A stretch of DNA of 64,000 nt from an uncultured Candidatus Saccharibacteria bacterium (GTDB lineage: Bacteria > Patescibacteriota > Saccharimonadia > Saccharimonadales > Saccharimonadaceae), in NCBI GenBank assembly GCA_937936045.1, contig CALGXC010000004.1, positions 124,001-188,000 on the forward strand, given 5' to 3'. The notes beneath the pieces were generated by a model. It had not been told where the DNA came from, ran no database searches, and saw only the letters and a list, made by a program, of their open reading frames with translations. A program made the translations under genes and the position numbers. Each line of letters opens with the position of its first letter. Within the stretch, counting starts at the first letter, position 1. Positions 1-7,868 of the stretch are shown piece by piece.

Positions 1-253
1 TAATAAATGGGCTAAGCCCAACCAACACCAAAGAGAAGCTCGATAACGCGCCACCAGATAGCAAGTTCAAGATACCACCGAGGTCAGATTGCCCAAGCAC
101 CGACGAAATCGCGTTACGCAGTTGCGTTGGTTCTGCCAATGGTACTGGAATGTGCGCCAATAATCGATAAACAACGATTATTCCCACGACAATAAATAGT
201 CGTTTTTGCATATCTTTATTTTTCAGCGAGCGGAAAATTATTCTCCAATTCAT
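1..253 (-). CDS. secY: Protein translocase subunit SecY, N-terminal part (runs off the window)
   Basis: SecY is the channel subunit of the Sec translocon and inserts or exports proteins at the inner membrane. Reading the minus strand from the ATG at 251-253 gives a short cationic start, then a first membrane segment (IVVGIIVVYRLLAHIPVP) and a Gly/Ser-rich plug-like stretch (LLSGGALSSFSLVLVGLSPFI). This matches the SecY N-terminus (YRlgahIPvPg followed by the plug region). About 84 codons are visible; the rest lies outside the window. It follows rplO as in the usual spc operon, but an opposite-strand gene is wedged between. A -10-like TATAAT lies at 296-301 on the minus strand, so it probably has its own promoter. 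Confidence 0.9.
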   Translation of the reverse strand, partial: MNWRIIFRSLKNKDMQKRLFIVVGIIVVYRLLAHIPVPLAEPTQLRNAISSVLGQSDLGGILNLLSGGALSSFSLVLVGLSPFI

Positions 254-295
254 GTTTTAGCCCCTCATAGTCACTAACAATTCTTAACTCTGTTA

Positions 296-301
296 ATTAT
301 A
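296..301 (-). promoter_or_regulatory. -10 box probably serving secY
   Basis: A perfect TATAAT on the minus strand lies 42 bases upstream of the secY ATG, in the divergent gap between secY and the OmpA-like gene. I see no good -35 at the right distance, so this is a moderate call. secY needs its own start because it is cut off from rplO by a convergent gene and a terminator. Confidence 0.4.
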
Positions 302-389
302 CATTACCTTAGCGGATATTTCCATACTAAAAACATAAAAGCGTGTGCGTTATAATTGAGTCAATAACATAATATAAATGAGGTATTAT

Positions 390-1103
390 ATGCAACAGCA
401 ACCTGAAATCCCATCAACTCCACCAATTACGCCACCACCAAACCCAGAATTTCCCCAAAATTATCCACCAAAGAAAAGTAAATTATGGCTATGGGTTACA
501 CTGGTAGTCGTGGGAGTACTGGCGACAATCGGAATAGTGGTGGCAATCGTCCTTATGTCAAATAAAACCACTCCTTCAAAAGACACGAATATTTCGCACA
601 AAGAAGCAATCAAGCCTAAAGACGAGAAGAAAAGCGAAGGCAAAAAGCAGAATTTAGCTAAATCAAATTCAAAATGTTTGACGTCTGCTGATTTTCGAAA
701 AGCCGGCTATGGCTATATGAAAGACGGCTCTTTTACGCTTAGCGACGGTAAATATAATTTTAAAAATGTTTTCTTCAATGCGGATTCGACGCAATATACA
801 TACGAAGAAATTGCCGTTGACGAACTAGCTAAACTGGGGTCGCTATATAAATCAAATAGTCAAAAGGAATTTTCAATTGAGCTGATCGGTCAGACGTATG
901 AAAGTTCGAAGACAAGTGCTGGCACAAAATTAGCCATAGAGCGCGCCGATAAAGTCAAGCAAGGACTAGTCTCGCAAGGTTTTCCTGAGAGTAAGATTAT
1001 TATCTCTGAGCCAAAAATCGCCAGCCACGACAGTAGCGATGACACCGCCGACAGGAATGTGACTATTTATCTAGTCGTGCCACAAGAATGTAGCGAAAAA
1101 TAG
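390..1103 (+). CDS. Single-pass membrane protein with proline-rich head and OmpA-like domain
   Basis: The product has three parts: a proline-rich N-terminus of about 30 residues (PSTPPITPPPNPEFP), one strong membrane helix (WLWVTLVVVGVLATIGIVVAIVLM), and a Lys-rich linker followed by a C-terminal half resembling the OmpA-like peptidoglycan-binding fold. The fold is suggested by FNADSTQYTYEEIAVDEL, then IELIGQTYES, AIERADKVKQGLVSQGF and a final DRNVTIYLV. I chose ATG 390 over ATG 378 because GAGGT at 380-384 is a well-placed ribosome binding site for it. A -10-like TATAAT is at 351-356. It is transcribed against the ribosomal operon, between rplO and secY. The likely role is anchoring the membrane to the wall; this is inferred from the domain only. 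Confidence 0.65.
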   Translation: MQQQPEIPSTPPITPPPNPEFPQNYPPKKSKLWLWVTLVVVGVLATIGIVVAIVLMSNKTTPSKDTNISHKEAIKPKDEKKSEGKKQNLAKSNSKCLTSADFRKAGYGYMKDGSFTLSDGKYNFKNVFFNADSTQYTYEEIAVDELAKLGSLYKSNSQKEFSIELIGQTYESSKTSAGTKLAIERADKVKQGLVSQGFPESKIIISEPKIASHDSSDDTADRNVTIYLVVPQECSEK

Positions 1104-1124
1104 TCCAAAAATCAGGGCAAAAGA

Positions 1125-1152
1125 AAATCCCCTTCGAAATGGAAGGGGATTT
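1125..1152. terminator. Bidirectional intrinsic terminator
   Basis: An 11-bp perfect stem (AAATCCCCTTC and its complement) with a 6-base loop lies between the convergent ends of the OmpA-like gene and rplO. A-rich and T-rich flanks on both sides suit termination in both directions. It would end the spc operon after rplO, before secY. Confidence 0.85.
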
Positions 1153-1169
1153 ATTATCACCGAGAAAAA

Positions 1170-1643
1170 TTATTTCTCTTCAGCTTCTTTCGCGCTTTGG
1201 CGTAGAGGTGTAGCTACTTTCTCGAATGAGCCACCAGCTTTTTCGATAGCAGCAACAACTGACGCTGAGGCGGCTTGTACTTTCAAGTCAACCTTAGCCT
1301 TCAATTCACCGCGAGCAATCACCTTAACCGTGTGGAAAGGAGTTGCGATATAGCCTTCAGTGAACAACAAAGCATTGTCAACGGTCTTGCCGTCAAATGC
1401 GTTCAAGTGATCCATGTACACAACTTGAGCTGGAGTTCGCAAGCTCTTGAACCCGCGAGCCTTTGGCACAGCTTGAGCTAGTGGACGCTGACCACCCTGG
1501 AACATTACGCGAAGCTTCTTACCTGTTCGGGCGTTCTGACCTTTAGTACCGCGACCAGCAGTTTTACCTTGACCAGCAGCAATACCGCGACCAACGCGCT
1601 TTTTATTCCTGTTTGCTGAAACTTGGAGATCATTGTACTTCAT
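1170..1643 (-). CDS. rplO: 50S ribosomal protein L15
   Basis: L15 is a late-assembly protein of the large subunit. The N-terminus (KKRVGRGIAAGQGKTAGRGTKGQ) is the typical Gly/Arg/Lys-rich L15 tail that enters the rRNA core, followed by the globular domain; at 157 residues it is of normal size. Its ATG overlaps the rpsE stop by one base (TAATG), indicating translational coupling. The usual rpmD (L30) gene is not between them. A terminator follows directly, so this is the last gene of the transcript. Confidence 0.95.
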   Translation of the reverse strand: MKYNDLQVSANRNKKRVGRGIAAGQGKTAGRGTKGQNARTGKKLRVMFQGGQRPLAQAVPKARGFKSLRTPAQVVYMDHLNAFDGKTVDNALLFTEGYIATPFHTVKVIARGELKAKVDLKVQAASASVVAAIEKAGGSFEKVATPLRQSAKEAEEK

Positions 1644-2233
1644 TATTTAGCCTCCTTTTTAGCAACTTTTTTTACAGGCTGAGCGCTTAGCCATTGATCG
1701 CGTGGAACTAATGACTTTAGAGCTTCAATAGTCGCGTAAGCAATGTTAACCTTGTTGGTTGAGCCAAGAGATTTGGTCAATAGGTTACGGACACCCGTTA
1801 CGCCGATAATTTGGCGAACTACACCACCAGCGATAATACCGGTACCAGGAGCAGCTGGCTTGATCAATACGCGTGCGCCAGAGAATTTAACTTCGCTGTC
1901 GTGCGGAATTGTTTCGCCGTTTAATGGCAATGTAATTAGGTGCTTTTTAGCGACTGACGTAGCCTTAGCGACTGCGGCTTGAACGTCCGCACCCTTAGCA
2001 ACGCCGACACCAACTTTATCTTTGCGGTTACCAACAACTACCAAAGCCTTAAATCGGAAGCGGCGACCACCTTTAACCACGCGAGAAACGCGGTCAATGT
2101 TGATTACCAATTCTTCAAACTCTTTTGGTGCGTCATCGCGCACATTTCGCCGGTCATCGCGGCGACCACCACGTGGATTTCGAGGTCGACGACCTTCTGC
2201 ACGTGGGGTAGTATTTGCAGCTTGCTCTGCCAT
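1643..2233 (-). CDS. rpsE: 30S ribosomal protein S5
   Basis: S5 shapes the mRNA entry region and decoding fidelity. The core has the S5 double-stranded RNA-binding segment (INIDRVSRVVKGGRRFRFKA, then VVGNRKDKVGVGVAKGADV) and the C-terminal domain ending in the Leu-rich IEALKSL. I place the start at ATG 2233, with GGAG at 2241-2244 as binding site; an upstream in-frame start at 2266 would intrude into rplR. About 38 residues at the N-terminus are an Arg/Pro/Asp-rich extension (PRNPRGGRRDDRR) beyond the usual S5, probably disordered. Confidence 0.95.
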   Translation of the reverse strand: MAEQAANTTPRAEGRRPRNPRGGRRDDRRNVRDDAPKEFEELVINIDRVSRVVKGGRRFRFKALVVVGNRKDKVGVGVAKGADVQAAVAKATSVAKKHLITLPLNGETIPHDSEVKFSGARVLIKPAAPGTGIIAGGVVRQIIGVTGVRNLLTKSLGSTNKVNIAYATIEALKSLVPRDQWLSAQPVKKVAKKEAK

Positions 2234-2234
2234 A

Positions 2235-2585
2235 CTAAAACTCCAATCCTTCTTGGCGCGCAGCATCAGCCAAAGCCTTTAGGCGGCCAGCGTATTGACG
2301 ACCATTTCGGTCAAACACTACTGCGCTAATCTTAATTTTCTTTGCTTTTTTAGCAATTTCAGTACCGATAGCAGCACTTTTTTCAGTCATCGTGCCAGTC
2401 GCTTTTGCGCCAACCGTAGTTGCTGCAGCCAATGTCTTGCCGGCTACATCATCAATCAATTGCGCACTAACGTGCAAATTGCTAATAGTAACTGTCAAGC
2501 GTGGGCGCTTTGCCGTGCCTGAAACCTTAGCGCGAACGCGGTTTTTGCGAAGAGCGCGGTTGAGTAGCTTCTTATTTTCAGCCAT
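2235..2585 (-). CDS. rplR: 50S ribosomal protein L18
   Basis: L18 binds 5S rRNA and, with L5, seats it in the central protuberance. The protein of 116 residues has the basic N-terminus (RALRKNRVRAKVSGTAKRPRLTV) and the conserved ending (FDRNGRQYAGRLKALADAARQEGLEF) of the family. It lies between rplF and rpsE in the normal spc order, with gaps of one or two bases, so it is co-transcribed. Confidence 0.95.
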   Translation of the reverse strand: MAENKKLLNRALRKNRVRAKVSGTAKRPRLTVTISNLHVSAQLIDDVAGKTLAAATTVGAKATGTMTEKSAAIGTEIAKKAKKIKISAVVFDRNGRQYAGRLKALADAARQEGLEF

Positions 2586-2587
2586 GA

Positions 2588-3127
2588 TTACTTACCTGTC
2601 TTTCCTGCTTTACGCAAAATCTGCTCGTCGACGTACTTGATACCCTTGCCCTTGTATGGTTCAGGCTTCTTCAAGGCGCGGATTTCCGCTGCAACTTGGC
2701 CGACTTGTTGTTTATTGATACCGCTAACAACGATAATCATTTTTTCGTTGGTAACAGTTACGCCTTCTGGGGCTTTGTATTTGACTGGATGTGAAAATCC
2801 AAGTGCCATTTCTAGCTCGTTGTTGCTTGAACTAACGCGGAAACCGACACCGTTAACCTCTAGGCGCTTTTCATAACCTTTGGTTACACCGATTACCATG
2901 TTGTTGATTAGCGCGCGCATCAGACCATGCTGACTACGGGCTACTTTGGACTCGTCCTTAGGATGTACCGTGACTTGTCCGTCTTCGACTTTCACCTCAA
3001 CTGCTGGTGTGATGAATTGCTTCAATTCACCCTTTGGTCCTTTAACGACCACATCACCAGAGTCAACCGTGATTGTCACACCGGCCGGAATAATCACCGG
3101 CAGTTTTCCGATTCGACTCAGACTCAT
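2588..3127 (-). CDS. rplF: 50S ribosomal protein L6
   Basis: L6 sits near the sarcin-ricin loop and the factor-binding site. It shows the two L6 repeats: N-terminal MSLSRIGKLPVIIPAGVTI and the second half ending PEPYKGKGIKYVDEQILRKAGKTGK, the L6 signature. At 179 residues the length is normal. Normally it follows rpsH immediately; here about 4.8 kb separates them, and a fresh promoter (3164-3193) precedes it. It therefore heads a separate transcription unit rplF-rplR-rpsE-rplO. Confidence 0.96.
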   Translation of the reverse strand: MSLSRIGKLPVIIPAGVTITVDSGDVVVKGPKGELKQFITPAVEVKVEDGQVTVHPKDESKVARSQHGLMRALINNMVIGVTKGYEKRLEVNGVGFRVSSSNNELEMALGFSHPVKYKAPEGVTVTNEKMIIVVSGINKQQVGQVAAEIRALKKPEPYKGKGIKYVDEQILRKAGKTGK

Positions 3128-3163
3128 TACTCACCTTTCGTGTGATTTGATATTAACTTCATT

Positions 3164-3193
3164 ATTTTAACACAGATTAGAGGTAAAAAGCAA
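3164..3193 (-). promoter_or_regulatory. Probable promoter for rplF-rplR-rpsE-rplO
   Basis: On the minus strand, TTGCTT (3188-3193) and TAAAAT (3164-3169) are spaced 18 bases apart, 37 bases before the rplF start. Its presence fits the fact that rplF is cut off from rpsH by a terminator and foreign genes. Confidence 0.6.
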
Positions 3194-3203
3194 GGCTTTC
3201 AAG

Positions 3204-4148
3204 TTACGAATTAACCTCATACACATCCAACTCGATTGAATTGATCATTTGCCTTATTCGAGCACTATCCGCCATTCCCAGCCAACCTTTGCCGCCAATA
3301 ACACACCCTCCAAGGATTGCATTTAGTGTGCTCCTGTTTAATATAACCTGTTTATGATTGTCCGAGCATCGAACAAGAGCTTTTTGTAAATTATCACAAA
3401 AGACAGACGACGATAAAATTTTTATATACTCTAAGAAATCACAACCCAATTGATTAATTATTTTGTCATCTTTCTTCGATAGTCCAAGAAACATTCTGTA
3501 TCCAACCGAAATTGACGCCTCCGACCACTGATCGCCACGATCATATACGGTATATTTTTCTCGCACGACCGTCAAAAAATTGAGATCCACAATCTGCATA
3601 ACAATTGCCGCCAAAGCTTGATCAACAGGCGTCTGTATGTGACTTTCATCAATTGAATACTCCAGAACGCATTCACGAAAAAGATCGTCAGACTCTTTAC
3701 TGTATTTTATATACGAAGTACGAAAAAGCGTATTAACAGAGCTCTCATCGTGAGCTTTACGATATGCCATATCAATTTGCTTACGCCACGGAGAAATCTG
3801 AACTTCGCGCAGCTTTTTACTCAGTTCACTTCGGTCGACTTCTACTATATTTCGATTCATTTCTATTCCACACTCGCCAGCGGCTCTCAAGATATCATCT
3901 TCTGGAATGACTAATTTATCAAACCCTCGCAATGCCTCGTCATACGTCTTTTTTGCTTCTGAGCTATATAATTCAGCATCCATAAAACAAGTGTCGCCAT
4001 ATGTTTTTGCAGACAGTATAATATCACTCAAAACAAAGAACTCATTATCTTGAAGACGCTTCAAAACGTACTGAGCTAATAAATGTTCATAAATATGAGC
4101 GATTAGCCCGTCGTTATCGGCTGTTTTGTATATGGATGAAATTATCAT
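3204..4148 (-). CDS. Stand-alone M16-like (pitrilysin family) metallopeptidase domain protein
   Basis: Residues 18-22 read HIYEH, the inverted zinc motif HxxEH of the M16 family. A glutamate at residue 96 (GECGIEMNRN) sits 73 residues after it, about where the third zinc ligand of M16 enzymes falls. At 314 residues it is roughly one M16 half, whereas typical members have two or four such units. No signal peptide or membrane segment is obvious, so it looks cytoplasmic. It lies between rpsH and rplF, divergent from rdgB. Activity is inferred from the motif; a partner subunit is not present in this window. Confidence 0.6.
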   Translation of the reverse strand: MIISSIYKTADNDGLIAHIYEHLLAQYVLKRLQDNEFFVLSDIILSAKTYGDTCFMDAELYSSEAKKTYDEALRGFDKLVIPEDDILRAAGECGIEMNRNIVEVDRSELSKKLREVQISPWRKQIDMAYRKAHDESSVNTLFRTSYIKYSKESDDLFRECVLEYSIDESHIQTPVDQALAAIVMQIVDLNFLTVVREKYTVYDRGDQWSEASISVGYRMFLGLSKKDDKIINQLGCDFLEYIKILSSSVFCDNLQKALVRCSDNHKQVILNRSTLNAILGGCVIGGKGWLGMADSARIRQMINSIELDVYEVNS

Positions 4149-4212
4149 TGCTTGGTTCGATGATATTATAATACCGTTAAATTAGCAATTTTTCGATATT
4201 TATGATATTTGA

Positions 4213-4218
4213 TATAAT
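4213..4218 (+). promoter_or_regulatory. -10 box of rdgB, placed for a leaderless transcript
   Basis: A perfect TATAAT ends 8 bases before the rdgB ATG at 4227 and there is no ribosome binding site. Transcription starting at the usual distance would begin at or beside the A of the ATG. The -35 region is weak. Confidence 0.5.
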
Positions 4219-4226
4219 CATACTCA

Positions 4227-4874
4227 ATGACAGCAACTATACTTTTCGCCACCAGAAACCCAGGCAAATACGCAGAATTTATCGCCGCGTTTCATAAATT
4301 CGCTCCGCAAACGTCAATTATTTCGTTGGCAGATTTGGATTATCAAATCCCCGATTGCATAGAAACGGGCGCGACATTTGAACAAAACGCCCTATTGAAG
4401 GCGCAACACACAAGGAATCATTTACATGAAAATGATAAAAATCTGATAATTATCGCCGATGATTCTGGTATGGAGATTGAAGCCCTAAATGGCGAGCCTG
4501 GCGTATTTACAAGACGCTGGAATGGTCATGAGATGAGTGACCAAGAGATTGTAGATTATTGCCTGAAGAAGCTTGAAGGTAAAACAAACAGGCGAGCGCA
4601 ATACACAACGTGTTTTGTGATAAATTTTCCCAATGGTCGTGAGAAAGTGATTTTTGGAGAAAATTCCGGCATTATCTTAACCGAGCCACGTGAGGAATCT
4701 CGACTTAAAGGAATGCCGTTTCGGGAATTATTTTTCGTGCCCGAACTTAATATGATGTTTCACGAAGTGCGCGAGCTACCGAAGTTAAAGCGTAATGGAT
4801 ATTTACTCGGGCATGAAGTTGCGGTCGAAAAATGCGCTAACGTGATACAGAGAGATTTATTTGGCTCTGTATAG
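4227..4874 (+). CDS. rdgB: RdgB/HAM1 family non-canonical purine NTP pyrophosphatase
   Basis: This family hydrolyses dITP, XTP and related damaged nucleotides to the monophosphate, keeping them out of DNA and RNA. Family motifs seen: FATRNPGKYAEF at the N-terminus, TFEQNALLKAQ, IIADDSGMEIEALNGEPGVFTRRW and the C-terminal RELFFVPE. At 215 residues the length is normal. Its 3' end overlaps the convergent Nudix gene by 38 bases. The promoter -10 is only 8 bases before the ATG. With two Nudix genes next door, it forms a small nucleotide-pool cleaning group. Confidence 0.85.
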   Translation: MTATILFATRNPGKYAEFIAAFHKFAPQTSIISLADLDYQIPDCIETGATFEQNALLKAQHTRNHLHENDKNLIIIADDSGMEIEALNGEPGVFTRRWNGHEMSDQEIVDYCLKKLEGKTNRRAQYTTCFVINFPNGREKVIFGENSGIILTEPREESRLKGMPFRELFFVPELNMMFHEVRELPKLKRNGYLLGHEVAVEKCANVIQRDLFGSV

Positions 4875-5376
4875 CTGCCTGCAACTCCGCGCTCTCACTT
4901 GCCCATGGAATGTGTTGTGTGAGTTCGTCAACTGTCACAAATTTAGCATACCGTATCTGCTCTTCCTGCATTTGTTCTTCGTCCTCGTTCTGTTGATGTA
5001 AGATATACTCATCGGCATTCTTATTAAGTTTCAGACTAACCCGAAGTTGTAAGTACTCGTCATCATTTTTTAAGCTATCTGTTTCCAAGATATCGTAATA
5101 GCCAAAGAACTTATACTGACTAGACACGCTATCTGTATTAATTCCCGTCTCTTCTGCCACTTCACGTACGATGGTTTGCAAGTAAGTCTCGTGCTTATTT
5201 GGCTTTCCGCCGGGCAGCTGCCACTTTCGACCATCTTTAGATACGATGGCTATTTTATTATCGTGAGTAAAAAGCCAAGCATATACCTGATTTACCGGAA
5301 GAGTCTGATCTTCTGAGTGAATTTCTTTACCATCCTTCCAGGTGCGTGCTTTAATAGTTTTTCTTATAGTATCCAT
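4837..5376 (-). CDS. Nudix hydrolase
   Basis: The Nudix box is complete: GKPNKHE, then seven residues, then REVAEETGI, matching Gx5Ex7REuxEExGu, so a metal-dependent pyrophosphohydrolase is expected. The substrate cannot be told from sequence. I chose the ATG at 5376 (MDTIRKTIKARTW) because AGGAG lies just upstream; an in-frame start at 5484 lacks a site. The C-terminus is Gln/Glu-rich. Its last 38 bases overlap the 3' end of rdgB on the other strand. Confidence 0.85.
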   Translation of the reverse strand: MDTIRKTIKARTWKDGKEIHSEDQTLPVNQVYAWLFTHDNKIAIVSKDGRKWQLPGGKPNKHETYLQTIVREVAEETGINTDSVSSQYKFFGYYDILETDSLKNDDEYLQLRVSLKLNKNADEYILHQQNEDEEQMQEEQIRYAKFVTVDELTQHIPWASESAELQAAIQSQINLSVSR

Positions 5377-5544
5377 GATATCTCCTAAATTTATTGCCTG
5401 GGCTAGCCAGCCTAATCTATTATACTTTATATCCCCAGGCGCCAGAAAGTGTCCTACGTTTTCTTTTATAGCACAGAGCAACATGAGAGTGTCTTCGATG
5501 CTGTCTGCCGTATGGAAAGCATAGAAATATTTCTCTCGAGAGTA

Positions 5545-5982
5545 CTATCGGTCAATTTGATATATCTTTGAAAGATTGCCTATTAGAGTAGAATCCAACC
5601 TCTCTTGTTTTATCTCATGAACATCAAAATAGTTAAAGTTTGAAACTTCATCTGTTTTACGAGGTGTCGTTAATAGAGTAACTTTGTAGGCAATAACCAA
5701 AACGGGGTCGTCGAACTTCGTATTCCAAGTTGGGATGATCAAGGGATTTTCTGCAGCGACTTCGATATCTGTCTCTAGTTCTTCCAGAAACTCTCGTTTC
5801 AACGCTTCTGTAATATCCTCACCATGTTCCAGCCCACCGCCAGGAAGGTCCCATGAATCACTTCTCTCTTGAACAAACAGTAGCCTACCTAATTCATCGC
5901 GTACTAATCCCTTTACCGCTACTCGATATGCTGACTTTATGTCTTTTAGCGCTCCAGCTCCCATATGATAAAAGTTTATCAT
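5545..5982 (-). CDS. Nudix hydrolase (second copy in the cluster)
   Basis: The protein of up to 145 residues has an intact Nudix box (GGGLEHGEDITEALKREFLEELE) inside a compact single domain, as in MutT-like enzymes. The first ATG (5982) lies directly after the T-tract of a copied rpsH terminator; a second ATG seven codons in (5964) is an equally possible start. A near-perfect palindrome, ATGATAAA and its complement with a 2-base gap, covers the first codons and could be an operator. Before the neighbouring islet was inserted, this gene would have followed rpsH directly. Confidence 0.85.
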   Translation of the reverse strand: MINFYHMGAGALKDIKSAYRVAVKGLVRDELGRLLFVQERSDSWDLPGGGLEHGEDITEALKREFLEELETDIEVAAENPLIIPTWNTKFDDPVLVIAYKVTLLTTPRKTDEVSNFNYFDVHEIKQERLDSTLIGNLSKIYQIDR

Positions 5983-6052
5983 AAAAAATAAACACCCTGC
6001 AATGAGGACGTTTATTTGATTTGCGTGAGGCTTAGTAAACCTTCAACAACAA
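5981..6052. repeat. 72-bp direct repeat, left copy (partial rpsH end plus terminator)
   Basis: This copy matches 7869-7940 at 70 of 72 positions by direct reading; the differences are A/G and C/T in the hairpin arm. It contains the last 21 bases of rpsH (codons for LLLKVY and stop) and the operon terminator. Both substitutions still allow G-U pairing in the stem. It marks the distal edge of the AT-rich islet. Confidence 0.95.
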
Positions 6053-6114
6053 AATAATATAATCAATCTTTTTGAACAACTCGTCATGTATTAATGTTTC
6101 ATTAAAATTTTTTA

Positions 6115-6855
6115 TTAACTATATGCTATCTCCTTTTCTTTGCCATGATTTTGCTTTAAAGCTGTCAAATACTTTTCAAAATATTCATATTTATGTTTAG
6201 AATTATACTGCATTATAAATCTCGGATGCTCCAAAGGTATGATTTCATCAAAAAAATTATATTTTTTGTTTATTTTAGATAAAAATGTATAATTATCTCC
6301 ACTTCCTATGCAATAACACACAGAAGTATCGATTCCAAAATCAATCTGTGCCCGTATTGAACTAACAATCAAAGAATACAATGTTTCTTGTAATTTTTTA
6401 CTATCATAATAATTACAGTTAACCTCATTCCCCTTTGAATTGGCTCTAACTATACCAACAGGACAGACAAAATTCATATAAAAATCCGAATAAAACTTTT
6501 TGCATCCACCATATTTTTCAATTACATCATATAAAAAACCTGAAGATGATTTATTAATATAAAACTTATCAATCAAAATACCAGTTTCTTTTTGAAGATG
6601 TTCCGCATCCTCAAATGGCACCCCTGTAACAGCTGTTCCTCGACGTGCTGGTGAACTTCCTAATATTATACGACGTTTATTACAATCATTGTAAAACCTT
6701 TTGTAGAACGTTGTTGAAATTTCATTTACTATTTCTTTTTGACTTCCATTAAACGGATTTATAATTTTAAAATCATCCGGTAATTCCATTGATATTTTAG
6801 ATAATTTTTTATTAAATTCTATTACTTTCTGGCCGAATGTTTTTTGTTCAATCAT
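6115..6855 (-). CDS. SMUG2-like / DUF4918 family DNA glycosylase
   Basis: Two blocks match this branch of the uracil-DNA glycosylase superfamily: GSSPARRGTAVTGVPFED (the catalytic GxxPgrxGxxxTGvPF loop) and PLEHPRFIMQY near the C-terminus (the HPR strand that contacts DNA). MNFVCPVGIVR lies between. At 246 residues the length is normal for the family. Activity on uracil or other damaged bases is inferred from the family. The gene is very AT-rich and sits in the repeat-flanked islet, so it was probably acquired. It is not co-oriented with any housekeeping operon apart from its islet partner. Confidence 0.7.
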   Translation of the reverse strand: MIEQKTFGQKVIEFNKKLSKISMELPDDFKIINPFNGSQKEIVNEISTTFYKRFYNDCNKRRIILGSSPARRGTAVTGVPFEDAEHLQKETGILIDKFYINKSSSGFLYDVIEKYGGCKKFYSDFYMNFVCPVGIVRANSKGNEVNCNYYDSKKLQETLYSLIVSSIRAQIDFGIDTSVCYCIGSGDNYTFLSKINKKYNFFDEIIPLEHPRFIMQYNSKHKYEYFEKYLTALKQNHGKEKEIAYS

Positions 6856-7085
6856 TTAGTACATCCTTTTAAAATTTAACATCATTAAATTCTGTTCCTG
6901 GAATTATATATTGATCCTCTGGGCGTAAAAAGCCATTTGCAATAGAGATAATTATACTACTACCATTCTTAACACTACAAACTTTTTAGAGTGAATATGA
7001 TTTAAAGACATAAAAATAAGAACCTTTCAGATCTCATCATATTTACTCTTCAAACTGCTTGTGTTTACTAAAATTTTCCGAACAG

Positions 7086-7823
7086 TTATTTTATCAATTT
7101 CTTAACTTTTTCTGCATATTCATTTGGATGATTAATACTTAAGTCTCCATGATAATAACCACTTAATATTTCTAATTCACTATTAATTAATTCATCGTGT
7201 ATTATTTTTGCAGATTTAATCATAATTGGTCTTTCTTTACTTCCTACTATCACTATTGATTTTGATTTGTTAGTTTTTATATTCTTAAGATGATAATTGG
7301 AATTAGCTTTTAAAAATGAAATCATATTATTTTCTGTTATATTAGAACTATCAATATAATACTTATCAAATAATTCTTCTTTTATTTTTAAACTTTTAAA
7401 TTGAAGTCTAGAAAACCACTTTTTATTTATAAGTCCATAAGACACATTAATTGATGATTCTATAAGTTTATTTGTCATTTTCATTGGACACACCAAAGCA
7501 CTTTCAATTATTGTATATTCACATATATTGTCTCTTTTTGACAATATATCTAATAAAATTTGTGCTCCTAATGAAAGTCCTCCTATAAGTTTAACATTTC
7601 CGTTATAATTATTATCAATATATTCAATTATTTCATTTGCATTACTTTCAATAGAAGTAAAATCTCTATCACTTCCTGAATGACCATCTAATATTGGTAA
7701 TATTACATGATAATCACTTTTTAATATTTCTGACACTTCTTCATAATTCCACCATGATAATCCACCACCATGTAATAACATAATAATATCTTTATTAGAT
7801 TTTCCATATTCTTTAACTATCAT
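7086..7823 (-). CDS. Alpha/beta hydrolase fold protein
   Basis: The fold markers are LLHGGGLSWWNYEEV (oxyanion HGGG), GGLSLGAQ (the nucleophile elbow GxSxG) and the C-terminal GYYHGDLSINHP supplying the histidine. At 245 residues it is a plain single-domain hydrolase; the substrate is unknown. The start is supported by GGGGTGATTTT before the ATG and a TATAAT about 20 bases upstream. It shares the extreme AT richness of its islet partner, 230 bases away, and the two could be one transcript. It looks like a gene from a low-G+C bacterium. Confidence 0.75.
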   Translation of the reverse strand: MIVKEYGKSNKDIIMLLHGGGLSWWNYEEVSEILKSDYHVILPILDGHSGSDRDFTSIESNANEIIEYIDNNYNGNVKLIGGLSLGAQILLDILSKRDNICEYTIIESALVCPMKMTNKLIESSINVSYGLINKKWFSRLQFKSLKIKEELFDKYYIDSSNITENNMISFLKANSNYHLKNIKTNKSKSIVIVGSKERPIMIKSAKIIHDELINSELEILSGYYHGDLSINHPNEYAEKVKKLIK

Positions 7824-7868
7824 AAAATCACCCCTTAGTTAAATTATACTATCTCTGCATAGATAGAT

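Larger units (their letters stand above)
6053..7868. mobile_element. AT-rich two-gene islet between 72-bp direct repeats at the rpsH 3' end
   Basis: About 1.8 kb of strikingly AT-rich DNA lies between the two copies of the rpsH tail and terminator. Counted lines give 18% and 28% G+C (7381-7440 and 7561-7620), against 60% for a line within rplB (12301-12360). It holds two genes, a DUF4918-like DNA glycosylase and an alpha/beta hydrolase, with codon use unlike the neighbours. No integrase or transposase is present. The repeats look like attachment-site duplication or the trace of a single recombination event. A low-G+C donor such as a Firmicute is an inference. Confidence 0.7.

Noticed and set aside
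6856..7085. A further small gene in the 230-base gap inside the islet
   Set aside because: Only very short A/T-rich frames with no ribosome binding site; I see nothing supportable in it.
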